Source: Paraspadella gotoi (Eukaryota > Chaetognatha). Taken from it: DNA of 64,000 nt. Positions within the stretch are counted from its first letter, which is position 1. Each line of letters starts with the position of its first letter. The stretch is from positions 4,497,098-4,561,097 of the forward strand of contig CM119269.1 of assembly GCA_051294375.1 (NCBI GenBank), read 5' to 3'. A model generated the notes under the pieces. That model did not search any database. It had not been told where the DNA came from and worked only from the letters and a program-made list of their open reading frames with translations. Position numbers and translations under genes: made by a program. Shown here piece after piece: positions 45,321 through 58,200 of this stretch.

Positions 45321-47441
45321 TCAGCACACAAACGGTAAATAAGTCATAGTTCCACGCGGGGTGAAAATTACAAAGCATAGAAAAAATGGCATCGAACCAG
45401 AAAATCCGTTCAACCGTTTCATGTTTAACGTCAGTTCTAAGGATCGAAGCGACCTGATCGAGAAGCATTTTACGGTTTACGTTTTGAGTAGTCTAATCTT
45501 TTGTTTTTGATCCTTTGATCTTTTCTTTCTGACCACCAACATTGCATTGAATTTAAGACTCCATCATCGTCCCCGACTCAACCTGGGCAGAAATCCAAAA
45601 GGGTTGACGAGGGCCTCCCCGATACCGGTCAAGTCCACATCCTTCAGCACCAACGCCTCCAGATACGGCAAATTGAAGAACAAAAGACGGCCGAGGAGGC
45701 GAAAGTCCAATCGAAAGGATGATAGTGACAGAGACGTCAAATTCTTGTAGTAAATAAAATTCCCTACGGTTACTTATATGCATATATTTTGATTAAAATA
45801 TGGCACCCGGTTGTCATACCCTACAAATCCTAGAATCATCTTCGTTGTTAAACAAAAGACGAAAATCTTCGTCGCCGAAAGTTTGGAGATTCTTTAAAGA
45901 AAGAGAATGGAGAAAGAGGGAAGCCTGGCGAAGGGCGACGACGACGCGTCCGATTCCTGAGACCACAATTCGCAACATCAACCCAAATCATTCCTTCGCC
46001 AAGTTCGTCGTTCGGATGTTGACGTATGTACGTGATAACAATTTTAGAGCACCGCCTACCGCTTTCTTGGATGCCCTTCAAATCCAGATCGAGGAAACGG
46101 AGGGTCGGAATCCGAGGTAGAATTTCAACGGCGAGCGGGATGTGGCATCTTAGTGTGAGGCGTTGCAGATTCGTCGAGAACCGATTTAACGTCTACATAA
46201 ATGAAAACGGAATCAAAGTGGATGAAAAAGAATCGTATTTGATTATTTCGAAATTCTTTAGAAAAAAAAAATCAACTCGAAAATAATGAATATGCTGTCA
46301 TTTTTTTTTAAATTAATTTTTACCAGTCATCTTGAACAATTTACTACTATACTAATGAGACTTGATCTTAATCTTATTTAGTATTTTACTAAGAAACCAC
46401 GTTACACTATCATCATTATCATCATCATAATTAAGTCACTTTTCGGTCGCTCTGTCGGTCGGTCGGTCTGCCCCACTGACATTAAAAATGCATATAATTT
46501 GCCTATAGTTGGTTGCTCATTTGCTAGCGCCGCCTTCAGAAATTCCTAAAAGACTGAATTTTGATTTTATTTTTTATTTTTACAACCGACAAAATAGGAG
46601 TATAAAAGCATAAATATAGAGTATTGGCTCCGCGAGTCTATAGCGCCTCCTCCTCATTCTCCTCCCCGGGGGTCCAGGGTCGCGTCCGGGGTTTCGAGTT
46701 TTCATTCACGCTCTTCTCTCTCTTTTCCCTCCCTATTGAATCGCTGAATCCACAGTGTGATAACCTGATAGATTTCGTGATTGTCCCAGTCTCCCCTGAG
46801 ATTGAAGGCGAGGGAGCGGACGTCCGGCAGAAGCCCCTCGTCGAGGATGACGGCGAAGAGAGATTCTCTGACGGATGTGTCAGTGGAGGCCAGGCGGAAG
46901 TCAAATGAGACCGAGGAGACTTTTCTTTGATGGGAGTGGGCATGGGGAAAAAATGGGGGCAACGACTTCTGGTAACGGCGCAATTGGCAAGCATAGAAAC
47001 GCTATCTAGTTAGGGTACATAGTAATTGGTGTTATGTCACCCAGCAAAATCCTTATTAGTAGCTCGTATGATGTATATTAATCATGATGGCCACGGCCAA
47101 TGGTCATATCACTGAGCTCTGACATTTTGCAACTCTTCAAACCTGCAAATCTCAAGGACGGACGCCAATTTGTCGACGGTTCCTTGGACGAATCGATCGC
47201 CGGAAGTTAGATGGAATTTTTGAACGGACTTAAGACCGTGTCGCTGCATAAATGACGACGAGAGTCTAAAACGATCGAAGCTGCGCCCTAGGTCGACCTC
47301 ACGCCACAAAAGCGGCGTGGTAGTCAAATCACGCCACCTATAGTTGACCAGAGCGACTGTTTCAACGAGGGTGTGACGTGGCAGACGCGCAAAAATGAAA
47401 GTCAACATTTCGTTGGGGAGAATGTCTATTTCCATTGTCAT
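45321..47441 (-). CDS. F-box protein with leucine-rich repeats
   Basis: Likely substrate adaptor of an SCF ubiquitin ligase. Exons 47441..47124, 47001..46765, 46192..46060, 45956..45820, 45743..45583 and 45453..45321 give 1119 nt, 372 aa. The N-terminal F-box is IDILPNEMLTFIFARLPRHT, with VNYRWRDLTTTPLLWREVDL. LRR-like segments follow in every later exon: LASVLEICRFEELQN, NLQRLTLRCHIPLAVEILPR, IPTLRFLDLDLKGI, LHSLSLKNLQTFGDEDF, NLTSLSLSSFRLD, LPYLEALVLKDVDLTG and LRSLELTL. The start is the ATG at 47441; an upstream in-frame GTG is ignored. The first donor (AAT/GTCAGA) is the weakest join; an alternative donor at 47143 would not keep the LRR frame. Spacing of the LRRs suggests a degenerate FBXL type. 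The substrate is unknown. Confidence 0.78.
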
Positions 47442-48197
47442 AGCTGATGATGTCACAACTCACAAGCAGTGGCGTTATTTTGTATTTTAAGGAACTAGCT
47501 TTCCATTTTTTTTATTGTTGATGTACAAGTTGCTTTAGCTACTTCTGGTAAAAACTCGAACAAACAAAACCGAGAAATTTGGATTGAGACCAACAGAACA
47601 TTTTTAAAAGGAGAAAAACAGCTCTGACATATATTCGATACGAATGTTATTATTCATGAAAATTTTGGGAGAAAAAACGTCAGAATAATAATAATATATA
47701 TCGTAAACTTTTGATGGACGAATGACTTTTCTATTCTTATAAAATAAAAAAAAACATGAATCACAGAATAAAATATATTTAAAGCGCCAGTATTACTAAT
47801 TTTGAACACCACAAAAAGGATAAAAATGAAAATTCAAGCGTTAAACGAAAAATCTCTAGCTAAATCTAATGTCTACCAAAATGAGTGCAGAATGTATATA
47901 TATGTTAAAACTTGTGCTTGTTACAACCAACAACAACGAAATTTGAACTATCGGGAAGTTAAAAAGTAAGAATAAAAAATATTGAGTTCTGGAATTCCGA
48001 GAGGCAAAAATGGTAAAAAAATTAACACTATTATTAAAAAAAAATTACAAGAATGAAAGAGAAACGCAAAATGCTGAGGGGTCGTTGTTAAGCTTCACCT
48101 TTATCCTCCACCCAAATCCCCATAATCCTCTGAAATAGAGAGATAGAGAGAGAGAGAGCTGGAAGGTCCGCCTCACCACCCAACATCTGCCCTGTCT
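47442..48197. other. Intergenic, no gene seen
   Basis: AT-rich promoter side of the F-box gene and 3' flank of the SLC22 gene. No exon-like signal. Confidence 0.5.
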
Positions 48198-50790
48198 TTA
48201 CAAAGGCGCGGATTCGTGTTCCTCGTCGTCGGCAGCGGGCACGGGCGTCGACACCATGACCCTTTTCGCCGGAGAGCAAAAGAAATAGTTGGTGTTCGCC
48301 TTGAGGACGTCCAGATCGACTGCCCGCTGCGGAATCGGTCGACCTTTTGTCTCCGGACAGAAGAGCATTAGGATGGCAGCGCCAAGGGCGGCAAAGCCAA
48401 ACAGAGCTTCTGGAATGAGCGGGTACCTGAAAGCAGAATATAAGTAACCTTAGCGTTTTTATACAGACACCAAAAAAAACGTACATTCCGATAGAAACTT
48501 ACTGTTTTAAAAAGGCCTCAGCGAAGGTGGAGGCAAGCGAACTGAGCCTCGAGGCGGCGCCGATGACGCCGTAACACGAGGCCCTCACTTCGGTGGGGAA
48601 CACTTCCGAACCGTATGTGTCGATCCCCGCGTAGGCGGCGGTAACCGCAAATTTCCCAAAAAGATTCAAGACGAGACGAAGAGTCGTCAGTTCTGTGGAA
48701 AGATCCTCATCGTTAAACAATACTACACATTCGAAAATATGATAATAATAACGTGATAATAATAAATGATATTAACACAACCAAACATTGGACCTTCGAC
48801 TTTTGAGTAGGACACCCGGGCGACTGCGAGGAAGGCCAGGGCGAATCCAGCGAGTGACAGAAATAGGAAGATATTGAAGCGACGAGACATAACTTTCAAC
48901 AGCACAACCACTAAGAGAATCGCCGGAACTTCGATGGCTCCGAACAGGAAGAAGTTCAGATAGCTAAAAAAAAGAGAAAATTTAATTAAGAATAAAGGAA
49001 TGGTGATCTACAGGTTTGCAGATAATAATCAACAAAAACGATGGTGCTAATTAAAAGTCTCGAGAGTATAAGCATCTTTATAGTATTTTCTTACCGATCT
49101 CCGACGAAGGCGTTGGTGGAGAAGGATAACCCATAGTAATACATGGAAACAGTGGCACGAATGAAAGCCATGAAAATCGTGACCAAGATAACAGTGTAAG
49201 TCCATTTCTTTCCGTTCCGCTGAATAATGATAATGATCCTCGTTTTACGTCTTTGTGGAAAAAGATTTTTAACTTTCGGAACAGACTCACCTCTGCCCCT
49301 TTGCCCAATTCATCTTTTTTATCGCCGATTAAAGGTTTTTCGTCCTTTCCCGACTTTTCTTCTTCTTCCGTCAGCCCGGTCTCAATCTTTTCAGGCACAA
49401 CGACGTTCTTCTGTCGAGCGAGCTTCTCAAGCAGCTCGCGCCCGCGGGCCTCCTTTCCCGCCGAGTAAAGCCACTTTACCGACTCTGGGCAAAGCCACCA
49501 AAACGGAATGGTGAGCAGCGATCCCAAAGAGATTGTCATGTATCTGTGAAGAGGTTAAAGAGGGATTATTACATTGAGCCGGAAATAGCGATGAATCGCT
49601 TCGCCGCTTACAAGTATCTCCACCCCGGCACGACCCACGCGATCCCCGGGAGAGTCATGACGCCGACGGTGTAAGCGATGTCCAGTAGCACCACGGGGGT
49701 TGTTCTCGTCCTCTGGGAGAAGATCTCGCAGGTCCAAGTCCAGACGACGCCCGTCCCCGCGTAGCAAAGTCCGCCGATGAAGCGAATTACGTAGAAACCG
49801 TAGATATTCCCCGTGGCGAGGGACATCAGCCCTGTCAACCCCATCACCCAGGTGCATCCCAGAGTCATCGGCTTTCGACCGATTTTATCCGCCCAGGGAA
49901 CGACAAGGATGTAGCCGAGGAGAGCACCTTTTTGGGGTACGGAGGGGTCGAGGGGGCGTCGGTGTAGGGGCGAAATGCCCGCAAGTGGGGAGTTATCCTC
50001 AAGACGAACATCGCACTCGTCACTTAATCATTCCGACTGGTATAAAATTTTACAGCAAAATGGGTTATCTTACGTTTTTTTTTTAAATTCACCTAAAAAA
50101 TAGTATATTGTGATGAATCTTAGTGGCCTCCCGTATAGTATGGTAAAACTGAGCACGTCCCATTGGCTAGGACAGCTATGTACTGGCTTAGTCACCATGA
50201 GTTCCGGTCAAAAGCCCTGAGCGCCAGCTGTCGGCATCACATATATTTCCCCGTTACCATAATATGCAGCAACATTATTAAAAAGAATAAAAATTTATCT
50301 ATAATATTTTATCTAAAAATTTTCTCTGACAAAACTAATCGGTCCAAACACAAGTAAGTCACTTACCAAAAACGTAAAAAGTCTTTCCCAAATCCGTATA
50401 ACGAAAAAACCACCAAAAGCTGGCGTTCTGGCAGGCGTAATCCCATTCCTCGACGATGGAACGAGAGGAACCTGTGTTGTTGAATTTAATCTCGCCGGGA
50501 CAGAAGTGAGTGGCGTTGGAGGAGTCCAAAACGTAGCAGTTCAGGTCCGACCCGCACTTTTCGTTTTCGCCCTTCAGCCCGGCGTGACACACGTCCTTAG
50601 ACCCCACGGAGCGATAGAGATCCGTCTGGTTTGCGTTCAACACGCAATCAATGGGCGGGTACCAGCCCAGGAAAGCCATGGCCAAAATGTGCCAAGCTCG
50701 TGCCACTACCACAAAGCACATGAAGACGTAAGGGACGTAGGGGTAATAACCCCTTTCCCCCAGGGACTCCAGCACGTCGTCGATGTGCAT
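48198..50790 (-). CDS. SLC22-type organic ion transporter
   Basis: Twelve-TM plasma-membrane carrier of the organic cation/anion/carnitine group. Exons 50790..50367, 49927..49612, 49543..49291, 49219..49095, 48963..48782, 48692..48503 and 48426..48198, about 1719 nt, 572 aa. It starts MHIDDVLESLGERGYY, the family N terminus. A large Cys- and Asn-rich extracellular loop 1 holds NANQT, DSSNATH and NNTGS sequons. The signature GYILVVPWADKIGRKPMTLG follows TM2; CPESVKWL precedes the central cytoplasmic loop; FPTEVRASCYG and FCPETKGRPIPQ are the conserved C-terminal motifs. The fifth exon could instead end at GAAG/GTCCAA; both donors have the same phase. It lies 272 nt downstream of the ALG1 stop on the same strand, with acceptor-like pyrimidine tracts before the ATG. 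Intron 1 carries a SINE copy. Confidence 0.92.
50120..50235 (+). repeat. SINE-like element, copy 1
   Basis: It shares GAAACTGAGC-like, TCCCATTGGCTAGGACAGCT and ATGTACTGG(CTTAG)TCACCATGAGTTCC segments with 51562-51695. The B-box-like end (GAGTTCCGGTCAAAAGCCC) suggests tRNA descent. Confidence 0.55.
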
Positions 50791-51062
50791 CGCGATTGTC
50801 GCCGCTTTCCGTGGATCAGAGGCGCGAAAAAAAAAACTAGAACTAAAAAAAAAAAGCAAAGGACGCTGTGGAGGGAAATAATAAGGAAACGGAGGAGTGA
50901 GAAATCTGAGAGGAGACGCTAACTGGCGAAAGTAATGAACACAATTAATACTGTGAATGGTGAGCGTAGCTAGACAGTATTTATGGAATTGAGAGCTTTG
51001 CACGAGTGCAGACAACGATTAAAACAAAAACCGGTAAAACGCAATAAGCGTTGAATTTTTCT

Positions 51063-54000
51063 TTAATCGTTCTTTCTCGGCCGAAGAACAGGCAAAAATT
51101 CTCGGGTCCAAGAGTCGTGCCACTTTTCGTTGGAAAATGAAGAGAGGTTTTGTCGCAATCCTCGCAGAGAAGGGCCGCCATCAGCAGAACTGAAAATATA
51201 AAGCCTAAATAAATCTCTGCTGCCCCATGACCATCAGCCATCGATCAAAGCCGGCGAATAAAGCTATGAGAATTACCCTGCAACCTCGCTGCTAGGAAAC
51301 CCTCGAAAACAATTTCGAATCTGCCGGGCGAGTTGAGGGGAATCCTCGAAGACGAATCCGTTTTCCCCGTGACGAACTAACTCGGACAAACAGCGAAAGT
51401 TGACGGCGCAGACGGGAAGACCCGAACCAAACATGTCGACGACCTGGAGACGGGAGAATGAGTAGGAGGTTGAGAAAGAGGATGGGGAATGTTCATTAGA
51501 CACAAAACAAAGGTAAGGAAGCTCAAGGGAAAATTAAAATTAAAAAGAAAATAGTAGTGTGGCGAATCATAAATTCGCCTCCCGCCTCAGCTTGGTGAAA
51601 CTGAGCTCGTCCCATTGGCTTGGACAGCTAAGTACTCGTTCACCAACCGTGAGTTTCGAGTTCACTCCCCTCACGGACACGCTGGTTTAATTAGCATTAA
51701 CTCGAGCGAAGAAGAAATCGAGAGAGAAGATCAGGTAATTATTTACTGGAAAATAAACAAATTGGACGGTAAAAAAATACCTTCATGGGCAGATCTAGCC
51801 CCGATGATGAAGCGTGAAGGCAGACGCCCAAATCGGCGGATCCGAGAAGCAAAGGATAATCTTCCGGCTCCAACCAAGGCGTGCACGCAGAGACGCGACT
51901 CCAATTCCTTCGTCCGATCTCATCGATGTATCGCGCCTTCTCGGGACCTTTCCCCGTGATGGCGCAGACGAGTCGCGGAAGGGAGTAATCCTGCGAAGAG
52001 TAAGAGAAAACGGTGATAAGAAGCAAAGGGCGACGGTCAAATTCTTCCAACGCTTCACACCTCTTTCGCTTCATCATCGTAAAGGTCGAGCGCGCGAAGC
52101 AGGACTGCAAAGTCCTCGTCGGCCGTCCACGAAGTCGAGGAGACGAGAAGCGCGGGTCGATCCTCGCGGAGAACGCAGCGACGTCGGCGATGAAGCACCA
52201 CCCAGGGGACGTCTTCCTGAGAAGGAAGAGTAAGGGACAAAGAAGAAAGTATAAAATAAGAAAGAAAAAGATCGTAAAGAGCTAAGCTTAAAAAAAAAAG
52301 TTAAAAAAAAGAGAGCTAAGTTTCACCTTTTCTGATTCGCCGTCTACGTCGTCGCTGTCTTTCTGATCTTCGTCGGCTTCAAGTAGAAAAGATCGGGTAA
52401 AGGCCGTCTCGTCCAGGACTCCCGATGTCGCCACGTCGCTGGGCTCTGATGCTGAGTAACAGAAACAAAATAATCGCAAAATGACATTTTCATACGCCCT
52501 GATTAACGGCACGGAGAATGACCGATACACCAAAAAGGATCGATACGAAAAGACTGGATTAAACTCGTAATTCTTTTACTGTATAGGGCCTATAGGCTAT
52601 TATTTTTATTTTTATTATTATTATTATTTTTATTATTATTATTTTTATTATTATTATTTTTATTATTACTATATTTATTATTTTTATTATTATTATTATT
52701 TTTATTATTATTATTATCATTTTTATAACATTTATTAGTTAAAAAACTACTTGACATTTATGTTGATCTAAAAAAATGTTCAAGCGCGGAGTCACTTTTC
52801 TTCGTTTTTTAGTCCAAAGTTTAACAATTTCTAACGCTGATTGTGAAGTTATCTGATATAAAAATAAAAATTTAAAGGGAAAACGTGATGATTATTATCA
52901 AATATTATTCATATTATAAATTTTTTTTCTGGTTCGAGATAGATTTACTACTGTATCTTATTAATCAAAAAAATGAAGCATGAAAAAAAAAATTCATTTT
53001 TAAAAAAAATTATAACCTAAATGCTCTTCGTTTTGATAATATTACAAGTTTTTTCGTATCACTCGGGGTATCCGAAGTTATGTTAGGATACAAACCGGCA
53101 AAAACTTTGTAGTCGCCCGCGAGTTTAACGAAGAGATCGTGACGTTCGTCAACAAAGGTCGGGCCGGACATTCGCGCCGGACGGTCGTACAATACTCGGG
53201 CCTCGATTCCCCAACGAGAGAGGAGGTCAGACTAAGAGCGAAAATATTTTTAACGAGACTTAGGTTATCAGATCGATTTATTAATTTTAATTTAAAACTT
53301 TTTGAAAAGGAAACCAACCTTCATGGCGGCGGTGACACAGAAGTGATCGTCGGCTGTTCGACCGAAGACCCCTTCGTACCATCGGGCGATCCTGACGACG
53401 AGACTAGACTCGGGATGGCGAAGACCCAGTATGGAGAAGCCGTAGTTATGCCAGTCGATAATTAGTCGAGAGCCTGATAAAAAAAATTGGAAGTACCGGT
53501 ACAAAGTACATCTTTAGAGTTTCTCGTGTATTCCTGGTACATTAAATGAATTATAAAATGATTAGTACATTTTTATAGTGGCTCGCGTATTCCTGGCATA
53601 AAATACAGTCCTGTTCTAAAACATTACGCAAATAAATTTTGCTAAAATCCTTACTTATGAAATTGGTACAACCAATATAAAAATTATCCATTCATTTAAT
53701 AAATATGTAAGAAAAAATATAAAATATAAAAAATATAAAAATATAAAATATGTAAGAAATTATAGAAAGTGTGGGATAGAGAAGCCGTATGTCTAACACA
53801 TCCCTGTAGAACTGTAGACTTTCTGACAGCGGCAAAAGTGGCAGCAATGACATCATTTTCAATGGGCGCCGTCGCAATAGCATTGTATTGTGTATTTTCA
53901 TAATATTTTTTTTAATAAATACCTATTTTATATTATTATTGTTATGTTTACCCGTCCAAACTGTTTTTTAAATATAGTCCCAAACAAATCAAACTAGTCT

Positions 54001-54785
54001 TTTCTAATCAATTAACAAAACGAAACAAAAGGATTATTACACTAATTTTGTCCCAAAAGAGCTGGACCACCCCGTATACAATTTACAAGTACATTTTTTG
54101 TAAATTTATGACTTTGTTTCACCGATTTGGCCCACACTTGCCTCAATGCCTCACCTTGCAACAGGCAGATCAGTTTGGCAACGGCGATGGCGGGCAACCC
54201 GGGGGGATTTTGCAACAAAACGTGAGACGGTTTCTTCGATCGGAGATAGAGGGCAAAAAAGATGGAGATTGACTGTCGAGTCGCTTTGTAAACGTATTGA
54301 ACAGGGCGGGGAAAGATCGTGTGGAAACCCAAAGACTCAGAGAGACGGTAGATGAAGATTTTGCTGGATGAAAAAACTGATTACATTAAACAGGGAGGAG
54401 AAAGAGAGGGAGAGAGCGAGAAAGCTTGTCAAAGAATCCCGACCGGTTTTCGACGATCTCGGGAAACGGGCGGCTCCCCCCGAATCCGAATAGGTCTACG
54501 TTAAAACCCTCCTTGGCCAGGGAGATGGCGTGATGCTGCATCCGGGGGGATCGACCCAGATCGCCTAAAAAAAAAGATCAGTTTCGATCTTTTGGGGAAG
54601 AGAGGCCGACGCGAGACGGACCGAGCCGTTTTAAGCGTCAACCCTCGGCATGAAGCACCTAACACGAGAACGGCCACGCGCCTCTTTCCGGATCCCCAGT
54701 ATCTCCTGACGGCGTAGATGAGGCAGACTGCGAAGAGGACCGGGATGAGGAAATCCGCCGCCGAGGGTTCCAACACGGAGCCCAT
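51063..54785 (-). CDS. ALG1: ALG1 chitobiosyldiphosphodolichol beta-mannosyltransferase
   Basis: ER membrane enzyme that adds the first mannose to GlcNAc2-PP-dolichol in N-glycan precursor synthesis. Ten exons: 54785..54659, 54564..54444, 54363..54155, 53473..53319, 53231..53096, 52451..52327, 52216..52061, 51990..51781, 51443..51277, 51189..51063; 1533 nt, 510 aa, all phases closing. One N-terminal membrane anchor ([20 protein letters not shown]), then [116 protein letters not shown] and [19 protein letters not shown], all ALG1 hallmarks including the GT-B donor-binding Glu-containing motif. The fifth intron has a 140-bp ATT microsatellite. The SLC22 gene begins 272 nt after its stop. Confidence 0.96.
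51562..51695 (+). repeat. SINE-like element, copy 2
   Basis: The same ordered motifs as 50120-50235: GGTGAAACTGAGCTCGTCCC, ATTGGCTTGGACAGCTAAGT and ACCGTGAGTTTCGAGTTCAC. The last resembles a tRNA B box (GTTTCGAGTTC). It lies within the last long ALG1 intron. Confidence 0.55.
52595..52735 (+). repeat. (ATT)n-like microsatellite in an ALG1 intron
   Basis: Runs of TTATTATTATTTTTATTATT with few interruptions. Confidence 0.9.
53655..53705 (+). repeat. Family A fragment in an ALG1 intron
   Basis: GAAATTGGTACAACCAATAT and the following AAAAATTATCCATTC match the first 50 bases of the 3136 copy almost exactly, then stop. Confidence 0.75.
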
Positions 54786-54844
54786 CGTCGTGACCAGGGT
54801 TTACGACCAAACAAAGAGACAATATTCTTTCGGAATCTATGATC

Positions 54845-54925
54845 TATGAAATCGGCACAACCAATATAAAAATTATTCATTCATTTAATAAACAAGCTAT
54901 CCTGCCCCTATGTCATTCGTTGAAT
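54845..54925 (+). repeat. Family A fragment upstream of ALG1
   Basis: GAAATCGGCACAACCAATAT and on to AACAAGCTATCCTGCCCCTA match the first 75 bases of the 3136 copy. Confidence 0.75.
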
Positions 54926-55233
54926 TACATAATCATAAGTCAATCTGAAAAAAAAAAAATATAATAACAATTCATTTGTTGTAACAAAATAATAAAGTTA
55001 AAACGTCCATTACATTTTAAAAAAAATATAAAATACTGGACTATTAGAATTGTGTCATAGTTACTATTATAATGACAATTAATATAATGACAAATGACTA
55101 ATTAGTCTTTGGGCAAACAGCGACCTTGAATCCATTAACAATAACAAGAAAGTGAAATGTTGCGTCCACAGAGGCCTAATATTCACGCCAGATAAAATCC
55201 GAGGATATTCGACTACTTTATATATTATTTGCA

Positions 55234-58200
55234 TTAGCGATAGTTCCAAGCGTCGGCTGCAAATTGAGGCTGTCGGTGGTAGTTCGTTCGAGGAAATCCG
55301 TTTTGCAGAAACGGCGCCGGAGCGTTTTGACCACGTCTCGCTGAAGAATGATCGAACCGTAACGAAGGGGCATCATAGGGCCCGTGAGAAGAGTTTCCGT
55401 TTCGACCCACGTTGAGAGATTCTCGCGAGCGATGTCCCCGACCTCGCCCTCGGTAAGCTGAACGGCCGGAAGAAGAATTTGGCCCAGCAGTCGATTGAGT
55501 CGTAGCGGCGGAGTCCGAGGAGATAACCGACAAAAGACGGACGCCAAGTCCGGCCTCGAGCTGTCCATCGCCGAAGGGAACTGAAATGCGAAGACCTTCC
55601 GTCTCTCCCCAGGGACGCCATTCGATCGACTGTAAAAAGAATTTGGATGGCGAGTTTAAGAGCGATTCGAATCCCAAAAGTCTGAAATGGACTATTGATG
55701 AGAAATCTACCTTGTTGGTGGGAGCAAGAGATCTTGGTCTATAAATCAATTTGAGAAATCTTTCGCGAACATCCTCCTGAAGAGAAAAGTCGTTATTGCC
55801 GATTTTTCCTTTTCACATCACTTCTCACAATCCTAATGACCAATAGCCTCTCCACTCCACCTGTTTGCGTTTGACAACGGAAGCCGTCTGGCCCAACGTC
55901 TCGTTGACGACGTCTCCGTCCAGCGAGTAGTGGACGAGGAGGCGAAGTTCGTTGATGTACCTCACGTCTTTATCATCGATGACGACGTCGAAAACCAGTT
56001 CCGCGTCGTGATCGGGATATAGAGGCACTCGCTGGGGAGCCGAGAAAGATTACATATATGTACGTTAAGGCGTAGTAAAATTTCTAAATTTAACTTTAAT
56101 TAAAATTCTAAAAGTGAGGAACGAACAACATTATATTAATGAACATTTATGTAATCAAAAAATTCATAATAAATTTTACAATTTACGCAGTAGGCCATAT
56201 TTATACTAGTACTAAACCAATAAATGTTAAAATTTCAAAACAGTTTTTTCTAAGATTTTTTTGCAGATTTGGATTCGTCATAAAAAGTTGGTAAAAAGAA
56301 ATATAACTCTTTTTGAAATATTCCTTCATTAAGTGGGTCAAAAATTAGAAAAAGCTATATTTTAAGCTGAAAATTAACTTTTTATATATTAAATATAGTT
56401 TTTTTAATTTTTAACCCACTTAATGAAAGAATTTTTAAAAATGATTTATATTTTCTTTTATCAACTTTTGACGAGGAATTCAAATCTGCAATCAAAATTA
56501 AGAAAAGCTTATTTTGAAATTTTTCGATTTTTTAAGGATAGTACTATATATAAATATAGCCTACTGCGAAAATTAAAAAACATAAAATTAATTTTTTTTA
56601 CAAATTAATGTTCACTGATGGTATGTTGTTCATAATTGACTTTTAGAATTTTCGTATGTAACTTTCACTACGCCTTAATGTACGTATGCTATATATACAA
56701 TGTATATTATACATATATATATATATACGTATGCTACGTACGTATCAGATATGCGAAAACAAATTTTCTCAAAGAAACTTTTGTGTCGAGAAGAATTAAT
56801 TTGAATCGTTAACTATTTTCGAAAAAATTAACATAAACTAACAAAGCGATTTTTTTTCTCTCTTTCTCTTCATTTTTTTTAGCGATATGATGGAAATTAA
56901 AGAATTTTGAAAATGTTTATTCGTCTTTTTTAAACTATATAGTAGTGTCATGTCAAACACTGCGGTATTTGGCTCGAAAAATAATTCGTTCAACCGAAAA
57001 ACAATTCTTTATCTCCTCTCGAGACCCGAAATTGACAAGTTAAAAAAGAAAGAAAAATGATCGTGCATGCTACTTCCATACGGTCACGCAGATTCAAAAC
57101 AGATTTACTGATTTAAAACCACCTGTCCATTTTCGTCTAAATAAAATCCAAGACCACATCTGGCGCCCAGCATCTCCTCTTTCCGTTTGTCGGTCTGGAA
57201 CTCGGCCTGAGGGGCAAAGACCAGGGCTAAGAGTGAGGGCAGCCCAGCCACGTCGGGCATAATCGATGTATATCGCGTGCGGATGGTGTTGCCCGAAGAG
57301 TTCTGCGTCACAAGGCGATTATAAATAACTCGTAGTTGGATGTTTAGATAATAAATAGTAGTATATATCAAGATTAATGATTGTTTACAAGGGAGACGCC
57401 GGCGGAGACCATGAGGCGTTGGTGGCGCTGTTCGAGTCTGGCGTCGACAGCGACGCAGTTTACGCTGTCCTCGGCGATGCGGACTTTTCCGCAGGCCGGA
57501 CCGCTCAGCGTCACCGGCATGAAGTCGTAGGAAAACGCACTATAAGGACCCTTGGCATTGATAGAAAGAAAGAGATTGAAAAATAAAGACGGCGAAACGA
57601 GCCCCCGATAAAATAATTTTACCTGAAACAAACCGGGCCTGTTCTTGCAAGGATATCGGCCGGCCCCGGTGTTTCTTTGATCCTCCCAATTGACAGCGTC
57701 ATTCCCCTCCACCCTTTGCATGGCATCCAGAGCTCGCTTCGCCTCTCGAATTTTCCGGAGTGCCGCCATCGAGAGCTCCTCCTCCAAGTCGAGAGACGAA
57801 GTCGACTCCGTTTCGTAGGAATCAGACATGCCGTAGAAGCTTCTCTGTTGTTGAGAAAGAAATAAAGCCAAATCCTTGAAGCACGTTAGAGATTTCAATC
57901 ATTTAATTTCCACTCCGTCTCTCTAAAGATGACAAATATGGATAGAATGACATTGTCAGCTAACAACTAAAAATTGCGTATCCTATTATAATGATTTAGT
58001 TAAGTCATATCAACTGTAAAAGAATTTTTGTACAGTAAATTGTACAAATGTACAACCAAGCCTACCAGGGCAAAGTCCCGATCTCTCCTTTCGCGGTAGC
58101 TGTTCCGTCTTTCCTCGACCTCCCGATGCCTCTGCCGCGCGGCGCGATTCTTTTCAGACTCGGAACATTCGGCCAAGAATTTCGCCCAGCCCAGTCTCAG

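Noticed and set aside
46638-46994. Ser/Pro-rich frame over F-box exon 2
   Set aside because: The LRR-type frame joins both neighbours in phase; this one does not.
55218-55568. Alternative frame of 116 codons overlapping the last TDRD9 exon
   Set aside because: The phase-0 acceptor at 55629 and the RG-rich tail support the other frame; this is a shadow.
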